A stretch of 23,330 nucleotides of DNA from JAFLCA01 sp041907145 (GTDB taxonomy: Bacteria; Bdellovibrionota_C; UBA2361; JAFLCA01), in the NCBI GenBank assembly GCA_041907145.1, contig JAYRHW010000122.1:1-23330 (forward strand), given 5' to 3'. This document shows, piece after piece, positions 16,601 to 22,995 of this stretch (its first letter is position 1; each line of letters opens with the position of its first letter). The position numbers were made by a program, and so were the translations under genes. The notes beneath the pieces are model-generated. The model saw only the letters and a list, made by a program, of their open reading frames with translations. It was not told the origin of the DNA and ran no database searches.

Positions 16601-16640
16601 TATCGGGATTTACATTCGGAGCGTCGAGTGTTGGGCCCAT
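13623..16640 (-). CDS. Large helical-repeat protein, 1005 aa, faint annexin-like spacing
   Basis: The first 30 residues are Pro/Asn-rich, probably disordered and not a signal peptide. The rest is almost entirely charged amphipathic helices. Units of a loose pattern recur: a 'LSPEE' or 'LSPVEIAQV' helix cap, then an 'R-x-x-Y' helix, then a short L-x(3)-L helix. Examples are GLSPEQIQENRSRYEQLSKD, LSPVEIAQVRDVYREDRGEL, AVYAAYNQKFLGLIPDINEG and NVREMYNSYFGDKNENRLKL. This spacing resembles annexin repeats, which bind membranes through calcium, but the canonical GxGT calcium loops are not evident, so the relation is only a suggestion. There is no membrane segment and only a few cysteines. The ATG at 16640 lacks a good ribosome-binding site. 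It stands alone between convergent and divergent neighbours. A structural, scaffold or secreted effector role is possible. Confidence 0.75.
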   Translation of the reverse strand: MGPTLDAPNVNPDRITPPAHVITYTDAQLEQIRGTVLAEGPLGRSDYQYAVAMRQDEPPTDAAGHNPFALERINQSVDHSTRNSEPDAGPKYQLPPAIQRFVDNQHETETDNLAHAIHMNKIDSDLGVARLDQTNIFKLQSMAPERATQTAVKYMDNALFGISRAGGMLPGLSQSQTAEVFRLRDEYRSPSSGLSPEQIQENRSRYEQLSKDYMVGNVYGAHNALAVHALRGFEPKKTAAELYALTHPERAVTDEEKKIAALSPEERQKKLVDIIGNTPREGLDAVMREYSTIPLKAAAKDLYTAIQKGDMDALRTALGPRSPRECEQLIVLAEEHAKANGLPSPTSVVYSYSDEKKRDDFIHLMRGFDAHESATAVYAAYNQKFLGLIPDINEGELQRAFGVIKGPDGKPATCYTAEQVTAIREALKGVATEQTKGMDEAKRAAYFKGVEEECVGKFKAALDNPAKTKPEAFTAVFANDAKAVGLDPDTTVGSISSSMAYGFGATQGAMMLHQALERYDASKPTAEADAKIILDTLRFGPESQRTKHLDVPMELAPLIQAHDGMYVNADRSLNQSLRAGIEKKLTGDVRIQALQIIDQGFYADLEASKLDKDLTLLPGIVAGVKDRKQLLDRIDQVDKEFRLAHGGKGLIEAIEESKLPPAKKAELQMIAGLPRAISLHDELAKEKPDTAALEALLKTPRIEEIYAATYRPQAVSGPGNLRVDLENSAAQGRISHDFVVQQELKLSGLAPDTITKLNAEVDANNPTIGSKTSVLRGLKPEQLAVVEHLYDFAEVGRATARGDSAVGLRDRIYNLMQDGKISEDRAVRAGMSLSGKDVWNLADGIDKNRASALSTLGSLSPVEIAQVRDVYREDRGELLLHAVINDASIESKFANKGEYTQWLDKLGDTLYGPGVKDLVIQADGGMGELKAASTDEQKQAAMQKLQGALETAAGAGAMKNVREMYNSYFGDKNENRLKLDLDDLVTKGSITKEQHEYLLGMLDQK

Positions 16641-16678
16641 GGTGGAGTACTTCTAGATAGTTAGTTTTTAACGCCAAG

Positions 16679-16700
16679 ACCTCGACGAATATGCCGAGGT
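16679..16700 (-). promoter_or_regulatory. Leader hairpin upstream of the 1005-aa gene
   Basis: ACCTCG (16679-16684) and CGAGGT (16695-16700) form a perfect six-bp stem with a ten-base loop, about 40 bases before the ATG. The gap 16641-16892 between this gene and the divergent lipoprotein gene is 252 bases and has several further short GC-rich inverted repeats, but no promoter that I can name with confidence. Confidence 0.3.
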
Positions 16701-16892
16701 AACCCTCTCAAAACACACGCTAAAACCGCCGATGGAGCGCACACATGCGCCTCTTCTCATACCTGTTATGGGGGGCTTGCGAGCTCGTGTGCGCAGGAAT
16801 TTTCATGCGAATTAGGGGGGTTAGGGGCAGCACACTCCCGCGACTGGGGTGCATAACAAGAGTGTCTGTTCAAAGACTTAGAAGGGGTTCTT

Positions 16893-17339
16893 ATGCGTGC
16901 TTTCTCTGCGCAGCGATTTTCAGCTCTTACACTTCTCCTTGCTCTTTCCGCATGCTCTGCGGCGCAGTCTAACCCGTATGCTGGTGCGGCAGTTGGCGGC
17001 GCAAGCGGTGCGGCAATTGGCGCCGGTACCGGGGCAATAATCGGCGCGAGCATCAAGAACGGAGCAGTGGGAGATAGCGCCTTGCTTGGCGGCGCAATCG
17101 GGCTGCCGATTGGCATTTTGCTGGGGGTGGCCTACACCAACTCAACACAGAGCAGCGATATCGCCGATAACGCGGAAGAACTCAAAGCGAATCACGAGCG
17201 GCTGCTCGCGCAAGAGCGTGAAATCGAATATTTGAGAAATGAAATTCGGGATGATTCGTCATCGCGTATGGTCAATCCTGATCGCGAGAGAATCGAGCAT
17301 CAATATCTCGGTCCGTCGCTGGGCAATCCGCGGCGTTAG
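16893..17339 (+). CDS. Glycine-zipper lipoprotein
   Basis: The 148-aa envelope protein has a signal peptide with lipobox LSAC (lipidated Cys21). Residues about 30-80 are two Gly/Ala-rich hydrophobic stretches (GAAVGGASGAAIGAGTGAII and LLGGAIGLPIGILLGVAY) in the small-residue spacing of glycine-zipper 2TM (YMGG/OmpA-linked) domains. These form tight helix pairs in or against a membrane. A coiled-coil-like polar helix (ELKANHERLLAQEREIEYLR) and a charged tail follow. The ATG at 16893 has an AAGGGG ribosome-binding site. It is divergent from the 1005-aa gene and convergent with metK. It resembles cell-envelope stress or peptidoglycan-associated lipoproteins; the precise role is not readable. Confidence 0.82.
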   Translation: MRAFSAQRFSALTLLLALSACSAAQSNPYAGAAVGGASGAAIGAGTGAIIGASIKNGAVGDSALLGGAIGLPIGILLGVAYTNSTQSSDIADNAEELKANHERLLAQEREIEYLRNEIRDDSSSRMVNPDRERIEHQYLGPSLGNPRR

Positions 17340-17466
17340 GCCATTGACTGAAGGTTACTGCCTCTCCGCGTCTACTGCGCACTTCTCCGCAATATATCCC
17401 CGCTTCCTGGCCTGGGTAAGCAACTTAATAGTGCAAGCAGAGCTTGGAGGGCGGAACTATGAGGGT

Positions 17467-18759
17467 TTAATTTCCCTTTGTTGCAGCCCCATTGGCGGTC
17501 GCAACTTTACCCTGTTTTCCTGCGGCGGCGGGTGCGGCGACCTTTGTCCCAGTTTGCGCCATCTCTAGAGGCGGAAGACCCTTTGTTCGGAGTGCCTGCC
17601 TGAGTGCGTCAACCTTGTCGAGCCTCTCCCAGCTAAAGTGCCCATGTGCAGAACTTTCTCGGCCGAAGTGGCCGTATGCTGCAGTCGGCTGATAGATGGG
17701 GCGCATTAAATGCAGTGACTCGATGATGCCGCGCGGAGTCAAACTAAAAACCTCCTGCACCGCTGCTGATATCGCCTGCTCATCTACCTTGCCGGTGCCG
17801 AATGTTTCGACAAGGACAGATACCGGCTTTGCGACGCCGATAGCGTAAGCAATTTGCACTTCGCATTTGGCAGCCAGCCCCGCGCCCACCACATTTTTGG
17901 CTATATAGCGCGCAGCGTAAGCGGCTGAGCGATCCACCTTTGAAGGGTCCTTACCGGAGAATGCTCCACCACCGTGACGACTATAACCCCCGTAGGTGTC
18001 GACGATGATCTTTCTACCCGTAAGTCCGCAATCGCCAACGGGACCGCCGATTACGAAGCGTCCGGTCGGGTTAATGAAGTATTTGGTTTTGGCTGACAGA
18101 TATTTGGCTGGAATTACTTTCTTCACAACGGAATCAATCACGAACTTCTCGAGATCCTTGAGATCGGTATCCTCGGTATGCTGGGTTGATACGACCACAG
18201 TCTCGACGCTGTGCGGTTTGCCGTCCACGTAACGGACCGAAATCTGCGACTTTGCGTCCGGACGCAAGAAGGTAGCAACTCCCGCCTTCCGAATTCTCGA
18301 AAGTTCTCGCATCAAGTTATGCGCAAGGGAAATAGGGAGCGGCATCAGTTCCGGAGTTTCGTCACAAGCAAATCCGAACATCAGACCTTGATCGCCTGCT
18401 CCCTGTTCCTTGTGCAGTCCCTCTCCCTCGGTGACGCCCATGCTGATATCCGGCGACTGCTTGCTGATAAATTGGAGTATCTCACAGGACTCGGCGTCGA
18501 ACCCGACCTTGGCATCGTCGTATCCGATTGCGCGAATTGCTTGGCGAGCGATGTTTTCGTGGTTGACGTTGCCCTTTGAGGTAATTTCGCCGGCAAGAAT
18601 GACGATGTTATTCTTGACGAGAGTCTCGCACGCTACTCGACTCGCCGGGTCCGCCGCCAAATAGGCATCCAAAATACCATCGGAAATTTGATCAGCAACT
18701 TTGTCGGGGTGGCCCTCACCAACAGATTCAGATGAAAAGACAAAATCACGGGAAGTCAC
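17467..18759 (-). CDS. metK: S-adenosylmethionine synthetase with C-terminal tail
   Basis: MetK makes SAM from methionine and ATP in the cytoplasm as a tetramer; the SAM also feeds the methyltransferases encoded nearby. The motifs are complete: GHPDKVADQISD (16-27), GAGDQG (120-125), and the phosphate-binding GGGAFSGKDPSKVDRSA segment (263-279). The start is GTG at 18759, with AGGAG nine bases before it. An upstream ATG is not available in a suitable position. The protein is 430 aa, about 45 longer than the usual 385. The excess is a tail of about 35 residues made of Ala, Lys, Gly and Thr after the last conserved helix. It follows rapZ on the same strand after a 133-base gap with its own leader. 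Confidence 0.97.
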   Translation of the reverse strand: MTSRDFVFSSESVGEGHPDKVADQISDGILDAYLAADPASRVACETLVKNNIVILAGEITSKGNVNHENIARQAIRAIGYDDAKVGFDAESCEILQFISKQSPDISMGVTEGEGLHKEQGAGDQGLMFGFACDETPELMPLPISLAHNLMRELSRIRKAGVATFLRPDAKSQISVRYVDGKPHSVETVVVSTQHTEDTDLKDLEKFVIDSVVKKVIPAKYLSAKTKYFINPTGRFVIGGPVGDCGLTGRKIIVDTYGGYSRHGGGAFSGKDPSKVDRSAAYAARYIAKNVVGAGLAAKCEVQIAYAIGVAKPVSVLVETFGTGKVDEQAISAAVQEVFSLTPRGIIESLHLMRPIYQPTAAYGHFGRESSAHGHFSWERLDKVDALRQALRTKGLPPLEMAQTGTKVAAPAAAGKQGKVATANGAATKGN

Positions 18760-18818
18760 GGTGTGGTGCTCCTAAGGAAGTTCTGCGTTAAGATGCAACT
18801 GCCAAGGGTAACGAGCTG

Positions 18819-18885
18819 CGAATTTCCAGCCAGTCTAAGTCCCTGAAACCAAAAGGGCAAGCAAGATTAATAAGCTGGAGATTCG
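18819..18885 (-). promoter_or_regulatory. Inverted repeat in the metK leader
   Basis: CGAATTTCCAGC (18819-18830) and GCTGGAGATTCG (18874-18885) are complementary at 11 of 12 positions. They enclose a CCCT/AGGG hairpin (18841-18844 with 18854-18857). The element lies 60-126 bases before the metK start. Close to the gene, the metK Shine-Dalgarno AGGAG faces CUUCCU and could be partly sequestered. I could not match it to any SAM riboswitch class from memory. It might instead be the 3' end structure of the rapZ mRNA. Confidence 0.35.
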
Positions 18886-18892
18886 GGCGACT

Positions 18893-19780
18893 CTACAGAT
18901 CTCGATGCTTTACACTCACAAGATAGAGATCCGGATCGACGAGGTTCTTGAGTGCCTCAGCGATGGCCACCGAGCGATGCTTGCCGCCGGTGCAGCCAAT
19001 CCCGATATTGAGATAAGACTTGCCCTCGTAGGCATATTGCGGAAGCAAGAATGACAGCAGTTCACTATATCGTTTGGTGAATTCCTGTGCCGGAGGGGTG
19101 TTGAGCACGTAGTCTCTTACTTCGTCCTCCAACCCTGATTTCTCCCTCAGCGAATCTACAAAGTGGGGATTGGGCAAGAACCGAACATCGACGACCAGGT
19201 CGCAGTCGATAGGTAGGCCATACTTGAATCCGAACGACAGAAAATTAACCCGCATATGCTTGCCGGGGGAGAAGGGTAGGGAGTCAATGAATGCCCCGAG
19301 TTCGCGGCGAAAGTCATGAACCGAAAGATTCGATGTGTCGATTATGAAGTCGGCAATTTCCCGCAGTGGGAGCAGGCGGCTACGCTCGCGCCGTATCGTA
19401 TCCTCCAGAGACTTGTCCTTCGCGGCGTCGAATCCCGGGTGCGGCCGACGGGTCTCGCTGTACCGCTTTATTATCGTCTCGGTCGTGGCCTCTACGAAAA
19501 CGAACTTCACGCGGTCGCGTTTGGGATCCACTCGGTCCAGCACCGAATTCAATTCGTTGAGCTTGTCTCGTGTATCGATATCCAAAAGCAGGGCGGTACG
19601 TTCAAATTTTGCCGGACCGCTCTTGGAGAACTCGATGAAATGGCTCAGCAGCGGAACAGGAAGATTGTCGAGTGTGTAGTACCCGCGATCTTCGAGCGTA
19701 TCGATGGCGTGCGACTTTCCCGCGCCGGACATTCCGGTAACGAGAATCAGCGATCGAAAGTGAGCAGTGTCGTTCGACAC
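18893..19780 (-). CDS. rapZ: RNase adapter protein RapZ
   Basis: RapZ is a P-loop nucleotide-binding protein. In enterobacteria it directs RNase E to the sRNA GlmZ and thereby controls glucosamine-6-phosphate synthesis; in other phyla only the fold is conserved and the target is unknown. The 295-aa protein shows Walker A GMSGAGKS (16-23), a Walker B-like ALLLDID, the GFKYGLP segment (184-190), RFLPNPHF and the family-specific C-terminal IGCTGGKHRS (261-270), the metabolite-binding site. The start is a GTG at 19780, 13 bases after the hpf stop, with only a weak ribosome-binding site. It is part of the rpoN-hpf-rapZ run. Confidence 0.95.
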   Translation of the reverse strand: MSNDTAHFRSLILVTGMSGAGKSHAIDTLEDRGYYTLDNLPVPLLSHFIEFSKSGPAKFERTALLLDIDTRDKLNELNSVLDRVDPKRDRVKFVFVEATTETIIKRYSETRRPHPGFDAAKDKSLEDTIRRERSRLLPLREIADFIIDTSNLSVHDFRRELGAFIDSLPFSPGKHMRVNFLSFGFKYGLPIDCDLVVDVRFLPNPHFVDSLREKSGLEDEVRDYVLNTPPAQEFTKRYSELLSFLLPQYAYEGKSYLNIGIGCTGGKHRSVAIAEALKNLVDPDLYLVSVKHRDL

Positions 19781-19793
19781 GGAAGGCTCGGCG

Positions 19794-20111
19794 CTAAGGA
19801 TGGTGATGGGTCAGCTTTTCTTTGTGCTTCCGCAGCTGCCGCGAAACTGATTCGACCAATGCGTCGATGGCAGAGTAAAGACTATCCGATTCCTCGCGCG
19901 CGACGAAGTCCGCCCCATCGGTGCGGAATGTAACTTCCGCCACCTGCCGGTTCTTCTCTACTTTGAGAATGACATGCGCGAGCGTGTCGTGATGGACGAA
20001 TTTGGCAATTGAGTTGGTGAGCTTATCATTGACGTACTGCTTAAGAGGCTCGGTGGCTTCGGTATTCTTGAAGCTGACATTTAAGGTAACGGTACGTTCT
20101 TGATGAGACAT
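19794..20111 (-). CDS. hpf: Ribosome hibernation promoting factor, short form
   Basis: HPF binds the 30S decoding region in stationary phase and promotes inactive 100S ribosome dimers. The 105-aa protein has the single beta-alpha-beta-beta-beta-alpha domain. Family segments are a VSFKNTEATEPLKQYVNDKL helix, HVILKVEKNRQVAEVTFRTD and a SLYSAIDALVESVSRQLRKHKEKL helix. It lacks the C-terminal dimerisation domain of long HPF, so it is the short gamma-type form. It ends in three His. The ATG at 20111 has an AGAGG ribosome-binding site. The gene lies directly after rpoN, the classical location, and may also have its own promoter. Confidence 0.92.
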   Translation of the reverse strand: MSHQERTVTLNVSFKNTEATEPLKQYVNDKLTNSIAKFVHHDTLAHVILKVEKNRQVAEVTFRTDGADFVAREESDSLYSAIDALVESVSRQLRKHKEKLTHHHP

Positions 20112-20152
20112 GAAGGTTTCCTCTAAACGTTAGTCCAGTTAGTTCACCATTT

Positions 20153-20180
20153 ATTATACTTGCAATTAGCTTGAGCACAA
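20153..20180 (-). promoter_or_regulatory. Possible internal promoter for hpf
   Basis: On the minus strand TTGTGC (20180-20175) and a perfect TATAAT (20158-20153) are 16 bases apart, about 42 bases before the hpf ATG. It would allow hpf and rapZ to be transcribed independently of rpoN. The -35 box is weak. Confidence 0.45.
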
Positions 20181-20221
20181 AAACCAACGTGAAAGGGCAG
20201 TGTAACCCACTAGAATTGGCT

Positions 20222-21679
20222 TTAGAAGAGTTTTTTCCGCTTTGACGACGAGAGAATTCCAAGGGTCTCGCGATATTTTGCCACGGTGCGGCGGGCAATA
20301 TCGATATTCTGCTGTTTTAAAATTTCCACGATTTGCTGGTCGCTGATGGGGTCATCCTGCTTTTCCGCGGCGATTAGATTTTTAATCTTTTCTTTGACTG
20401 TCGAGGAGGATACGTCTCCGCCAGCTGTTTTGATTCCCGTGGTGAAGAAGTATTTTAGTTCAAAGATTCCCTGTGGCGTATGTACATACTTATTGGTCGT
20501 CACCCGGCTGACGGTGGATTCATGCATTCCAATATCGTCGGCGACATCCTTCAATACCAGGGGCTTGAGTCGCTCGATGCCGAAGTCGAAAAATTCCCGC
20601 TGAAACTTCACGATGCTCTCTGTCACCCGATAAATAGTATTCTGACGCTGGTGGATGCTCTTGATAAGCCACGAGGCGGCCTTGAGCCGCTCGTTCAGAT
20701 AGGCGCGGTTGGGTAGATTCTCCTTATCATCACGACGCAGCAGCTCGAGGTAGTAGGGGCTCACTCGCAACTTAGGCAGACCATCCTCGTTGAGCGAAAT
20801 TACGTATTCACCGCCGACTTTATATACATAGATATCGGGAATGATGTAGCGGGTAGCGTCATCGGCAAACGGTCGGCCCGGGCGCGGTTCGAGACTCTGG
20901 ATCATCGTGACCGCCTTATAGACCGCCTCGGTAGGAACGTTCTCAGCCTTGGCAATCTGGTCGTACTTGCGCTTCTCGAGCTTATCGAGATGTAAGCGTA
21001 CAATCTTGCCTTCCAAGGTATGGCCAAGCCCCATCTGTTCCAACTGAATGTAGAGACAATCAGCCAGATCTGCGGCGGCGACACCTGGAGGATCAAAGGA
21101 TCGTACATGTTCGAGCACGCCCTTCACCTCTTCTACTGTGTGCTTGCAGTCCTGTGCGATATCATCGATGGAGCAGCAGAGATACCCGTCCTTATCAAGG
21201 TTGCCGATTATATGCATCGCTATCGAAAGCTCTTCTTCGCTTAGTTCCACATGGCGAAGCTGCTCGAGCAGATGCTCCTGGAGGGTTTCTTCTTTGGTGA
21301 GAGTCGCTTCAAGTGGCGGGCGATCTTCTGAATCTATGTTGCCCTTGGGCGTAGCGCTGCCGCGCGAGTCAATGAAGCTTTCAAGATAGTCTTCCCAGTC
21401 AACCTTGGACTCGGCATCGGCCTTCGCTTCCGGCTGCTCCGCTTCCACTTGGGGTTCGGGCGCGGGTGCGGTTTCAGCGGTCGTTTCTGCGGATTTCGCT
21501 GCGTTGAAGTCGTCGTCTTCCTTTACTTCTTCGAGGATGGGATTTTCGAGGAGCTCCTTTTCAATTGCCTCCTTGTACTCGAGTCGGCCCAGCTGCAGCA
21601 GTTTTATGGCCTGCTGAAGCTGCGGGGTCATCAGCAGCGACTGGCTGAGCCTTTGAACAAGTTTGGTTTCTAACGCCAT
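20222..21679 (-). CDS. rpoN: RNA polymerase sigma-54 factor
   Basis: Sigma-54 directs polymerase to -24/-12 promoters that need an AAA+ activator. The 485-aa protein has the complete three-region layout. Region I is Gln/Leu-rich (LLMTPQLQQAIKLLQLGRLE, residues about 15-34). Region II is acidic and Pro/Glu-rich (about 50-105). Region III carries the core-binding domain, the helix-turn-helix around MHESTVSRVTTNKYVHTPQG and the RpoN box ARRTVAKYRE near the C-terminus. The ATG at 21679 is the canonical start, although the sequence before it is AT-rich and has no Shine-Dalgarno match. The 248-base gap 21680-21927 upstream must hold its promoter, but I could not pick one with confidence. hpf and rapZ follow it. 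Confidence 0.97.
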   Translation of the reverse strand: MALETKLVQRLSQSLLMTPQLQQAIKLLQLGRLEYKEAIEKELLENPILEEVKEDDDFNAAKSAETTAETAPAPEPQVEAEQPEAKADAESKVDWEDYLESFIDSRGSATPKGNIDSEDRPPLEATLTKEETLQEHLLEQLRHVELSEEELSIAMHIIGNLDKDGYLCCSIDDIAQDCKHTVEEVKGVLEHVRSFDPPGVAAADLADCLYIQLEQMGLGHTLEGKIVRLHLDKLEKRKYDQIAKAENVPTEAVYKAVTMIQSLEPRPGRPFADDATRYIIPDIYVYKVGGEYVISLNEDGLPKLRVSPYYLELLRRDDKENLPNRAYLNERLKAASWLIKSIHQRQNTIYRVTESIVKFQREFFDFGIERLKPLVLKDVADDIGMHESTVSRVTTNKYVHTPQGIFELKYFFTTGIKTAGGDVSSSTVKEKIKNLIAAEKQDDPISDQQIVEILKQQNIDIARRTVAKYRETLGILSSSKRKKLF

Positions 21680-21927
21680 AAAAACTTTTAAAAACCGGAC
21701 AAAACCCTGCGCTAACCCACGGGGTACCTATTTGGATGTTCGAGGCGCAGCTTCTATGCATAAATTGTGCGCGTTTTGGAAAAGTTATGCGCTGCGCTCG
21801 CAACTATTTGGAAATATTGACTTGTTTTGGTAGTTGAGGGGGAGCGGTCGTGCGAGGGTGGCTTGTGATTGGCTCTGGAATCCGACAATAGTGCCCGTCA
21901 ACAGCACATCTATAGACTATCGCTGTC

Positions 21928-22287
21928 TTAATTCTTCGGGCTGAGCAAATCTTTTGTTCCCTTTTGCCACTTAAGTCCCCAATCCTTGAGCTCAATCATC
22001 ACGCTCCTGAGATCTTCTCCCGCTTTAGTGAGGCGGTAGGAAAGATGTTTTGAGCCGTCGGGCAACTGGAATCGCTCGATAATGCCGGCGTCGGCTAGGC
22101 GCTCCAGCCTATCCGTAAGTAAATTACTGGGTATTCCCTCCGGCGAGGCAATAAAATCTCTAAAGCGACTTTTGCCGATGAACAGGTCGCGAATCACCAG
22201 CAAGGTCCAGCGATCACCAAGCAGATCTAATGCACAGGCCACTGGACAGGGGGACCGGCGTCGAGACTTGGCCTTAGCTCTGTTCAT
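21928..22287 (-). CDS. HxlR-family winged-helix transcriptional regulator
   Basis: The 119-aa DNA-binding protein belongs to the HxlR (MarR-like) family, whose members often sense electrophiles, quinones or oxidants. The hallmark segment is CALDLLGDRWTLLVIRDLF (about residues 18-36), followed by RFRDF, the recognition helix region GIPSNLLTDRLERLADAGII and the wing GSKHLSYRLTKAGEDL. Two cysteines (14 and 18) sit just before the first helix, where redox-sensing members keep their reactive Cys. The gene is divergent from the DinB-like gene. An inverted repeat of 15 bp between them is the likely operator, so it probably represses or activates both. The start ATG at 22287 has no strong ribosome-binding site. 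Confidence 0.93.
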   Translation of the reverse strand: MNRAKAKSRRRSPCPVACALDLLGDRWTLLVIRDLFIGKSRFRDFIASPEGIPSNLLTDRLERLADAGIIERFQLPDGSKHLSYRLTKAGEDLRSVMIELKDWGLKWQKGTKDLLSPKN

Positions 22288-22303
22288 AGCGACAGCTTAG
22301 CAC

Positions 22304-22357
22304 AGTAAAAATTTACTTGCAATTACGAAGCAATTTACTTTATAATTGCAAGTAAAT
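22304..22357. promoter_or_regulatory. Operator: perfect 15-bp inverted repeat with extra half-sites
   Basis: ATTTACTTGCAATTA (22311-22325) is the exact reverse complement of TAATTGCAAGTAAAT (22343-22357), with a 17-base spacer. The half-site TTTACTT also recurs in the spacer at 22334-22340, exactly 22 bases (two helical turns) after the first copy. An inverted AGTAAA lies at 22304-22309. Half-sites of the TACT/AGTA type are known for HxlR-family regulators such as YodB. The element covers the promoter of the DinB-like gene. Confidence 0.75.
22317..22346 (+). promoter_or_regulatory. Promoter of the DinB-like gene, inside the operator
   Basis: TTGCAA (22317-22322) and a perfect TATAAT (22341-22346) are 18 bases apart. 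The -35 box lies in the left arm of the inverted repeat and the -10 box enters the right arm, so a bound regulator would cover both. Start of transcription is predicted near 22353. Confidence 0.65.
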
Positions 22358-22972
22358 ATGGAAACGCAACATCAGACTCCTCAGCTAGCGCCACCGGGAG
22401 CCGGGCTCCCGTGGCTTGAATTACAATTTGCGCGCGGCATTTTCTTCGCCGGCCTTCGCGCAACCAATTACTCTCGCAGTGTCGAGATGATTGTGAATGA
22501 ACGGGATAAAATTCTAGCCGTCCTGAATCCCTATCAGGAATCCGAGCTCTCTAAGCAAGTATTGATAAAGAGACTGCGCGGTATGGAAGATAGCAGCCGC
22601 TTCTGGTCCGCATATATGACCGTTGAGCATCTCACGATCGTCAACGCAGGAGTGGCAAAGACAATTGACCTCCTTCTTCGCGGGGAGCGACCAGACAGGG
22701 AGGCGAGTACAGCGGCGGTGAAGCCTGTCGCGGGCGTCGGGCCGGAGGTCCTGGCCAGGTTTACCAATTCGGTGGAAGCCTTATTGAGTCATACTCCTGA
22801 AGGCGAAGACCTCAAGTCAGAGGTCCGCTACAGCCATCCATGGTTTGGGCCGTTGGAGGCTCGAGGTTGGCTATTTATGGCTGGATTTCATATGCGGCTT
22901 CACCGTAGGCAGCTCGAGCTTATTTTGGATCAGTTAATGCAGTTTAGGAGGATCGGGAATAAGTTCCCCTGA
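22358..22972 (+). CDS. DinB-like four-helix metal-binding protein
   Basis: The 204-aa protein is DinB-like (DinB_2 superfamily) by pattern. Members are putative metal-dependent thiol transferases, using mycothiol or bacillithiol, or stress proteins. Candidate metal ligands are His91 in the TVEHL helix and the closing HMRLHRRQL helix, where His178 and His182 have the family's H-x3-H spacing; His160 lies in the loop between. The ATG at 22358 lies only 12 bases after the -10 box, so no Shine-Dalgarno sequence can fit and the mRNA should be leaderless or nearly so. An in-frame TTG at 22346 is upstream of the predicted transcript start and is excluded. It is divergent from the HxlR regulator, which likely controls it; this suggests a role in a chemical stress response. 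Confidence 0.75.
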   Translation: METQHQTPQLAPPGAGLPWLELQFARGIFFAGLRATNYSRSVEMIVNERDKILAVLNPYQESELSKQVLIKRLRGMEDSSRFWSAYMTVEHLTIVNAGVAKTIDLLLRGERPDREASTAAVKPVAGVGPEVLARFTNSVEALLSHTPEGEDLKSEVRYSHPWFGPLEARGWLFMAGFHMRLHRRQLELILDQLMQFRRIGNKFP

Positions 22973-22995
22973 GCGCGAAGATATAGGTAACGCCT

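Noticed and set aside
16194..16664. Plus-strand open frame of 156 codons
   Set aside because: It is antisense to the start of the 1005-aa gene, with composition typical of a reverse-complement shadow.
18760..18892. Known SAM riboswitch in front of metK
   Set aside because: I looked for SAM-I (GGAGGGA...GGCAACC) and SAM-II/SAH core sequences and did not find them; only an unassigned inverted repeat is reported.
19316..19933. Plus-strand open frame of 205 codons
   Set aside because: It is antisense to rapZ and hpf, both of which have complete family motifs on the other strand.
22346..22357. TTG start for the DinB-like gene
   Set aside because: It overlaps the -10 box and would lie upstream of the predicted transcript start.
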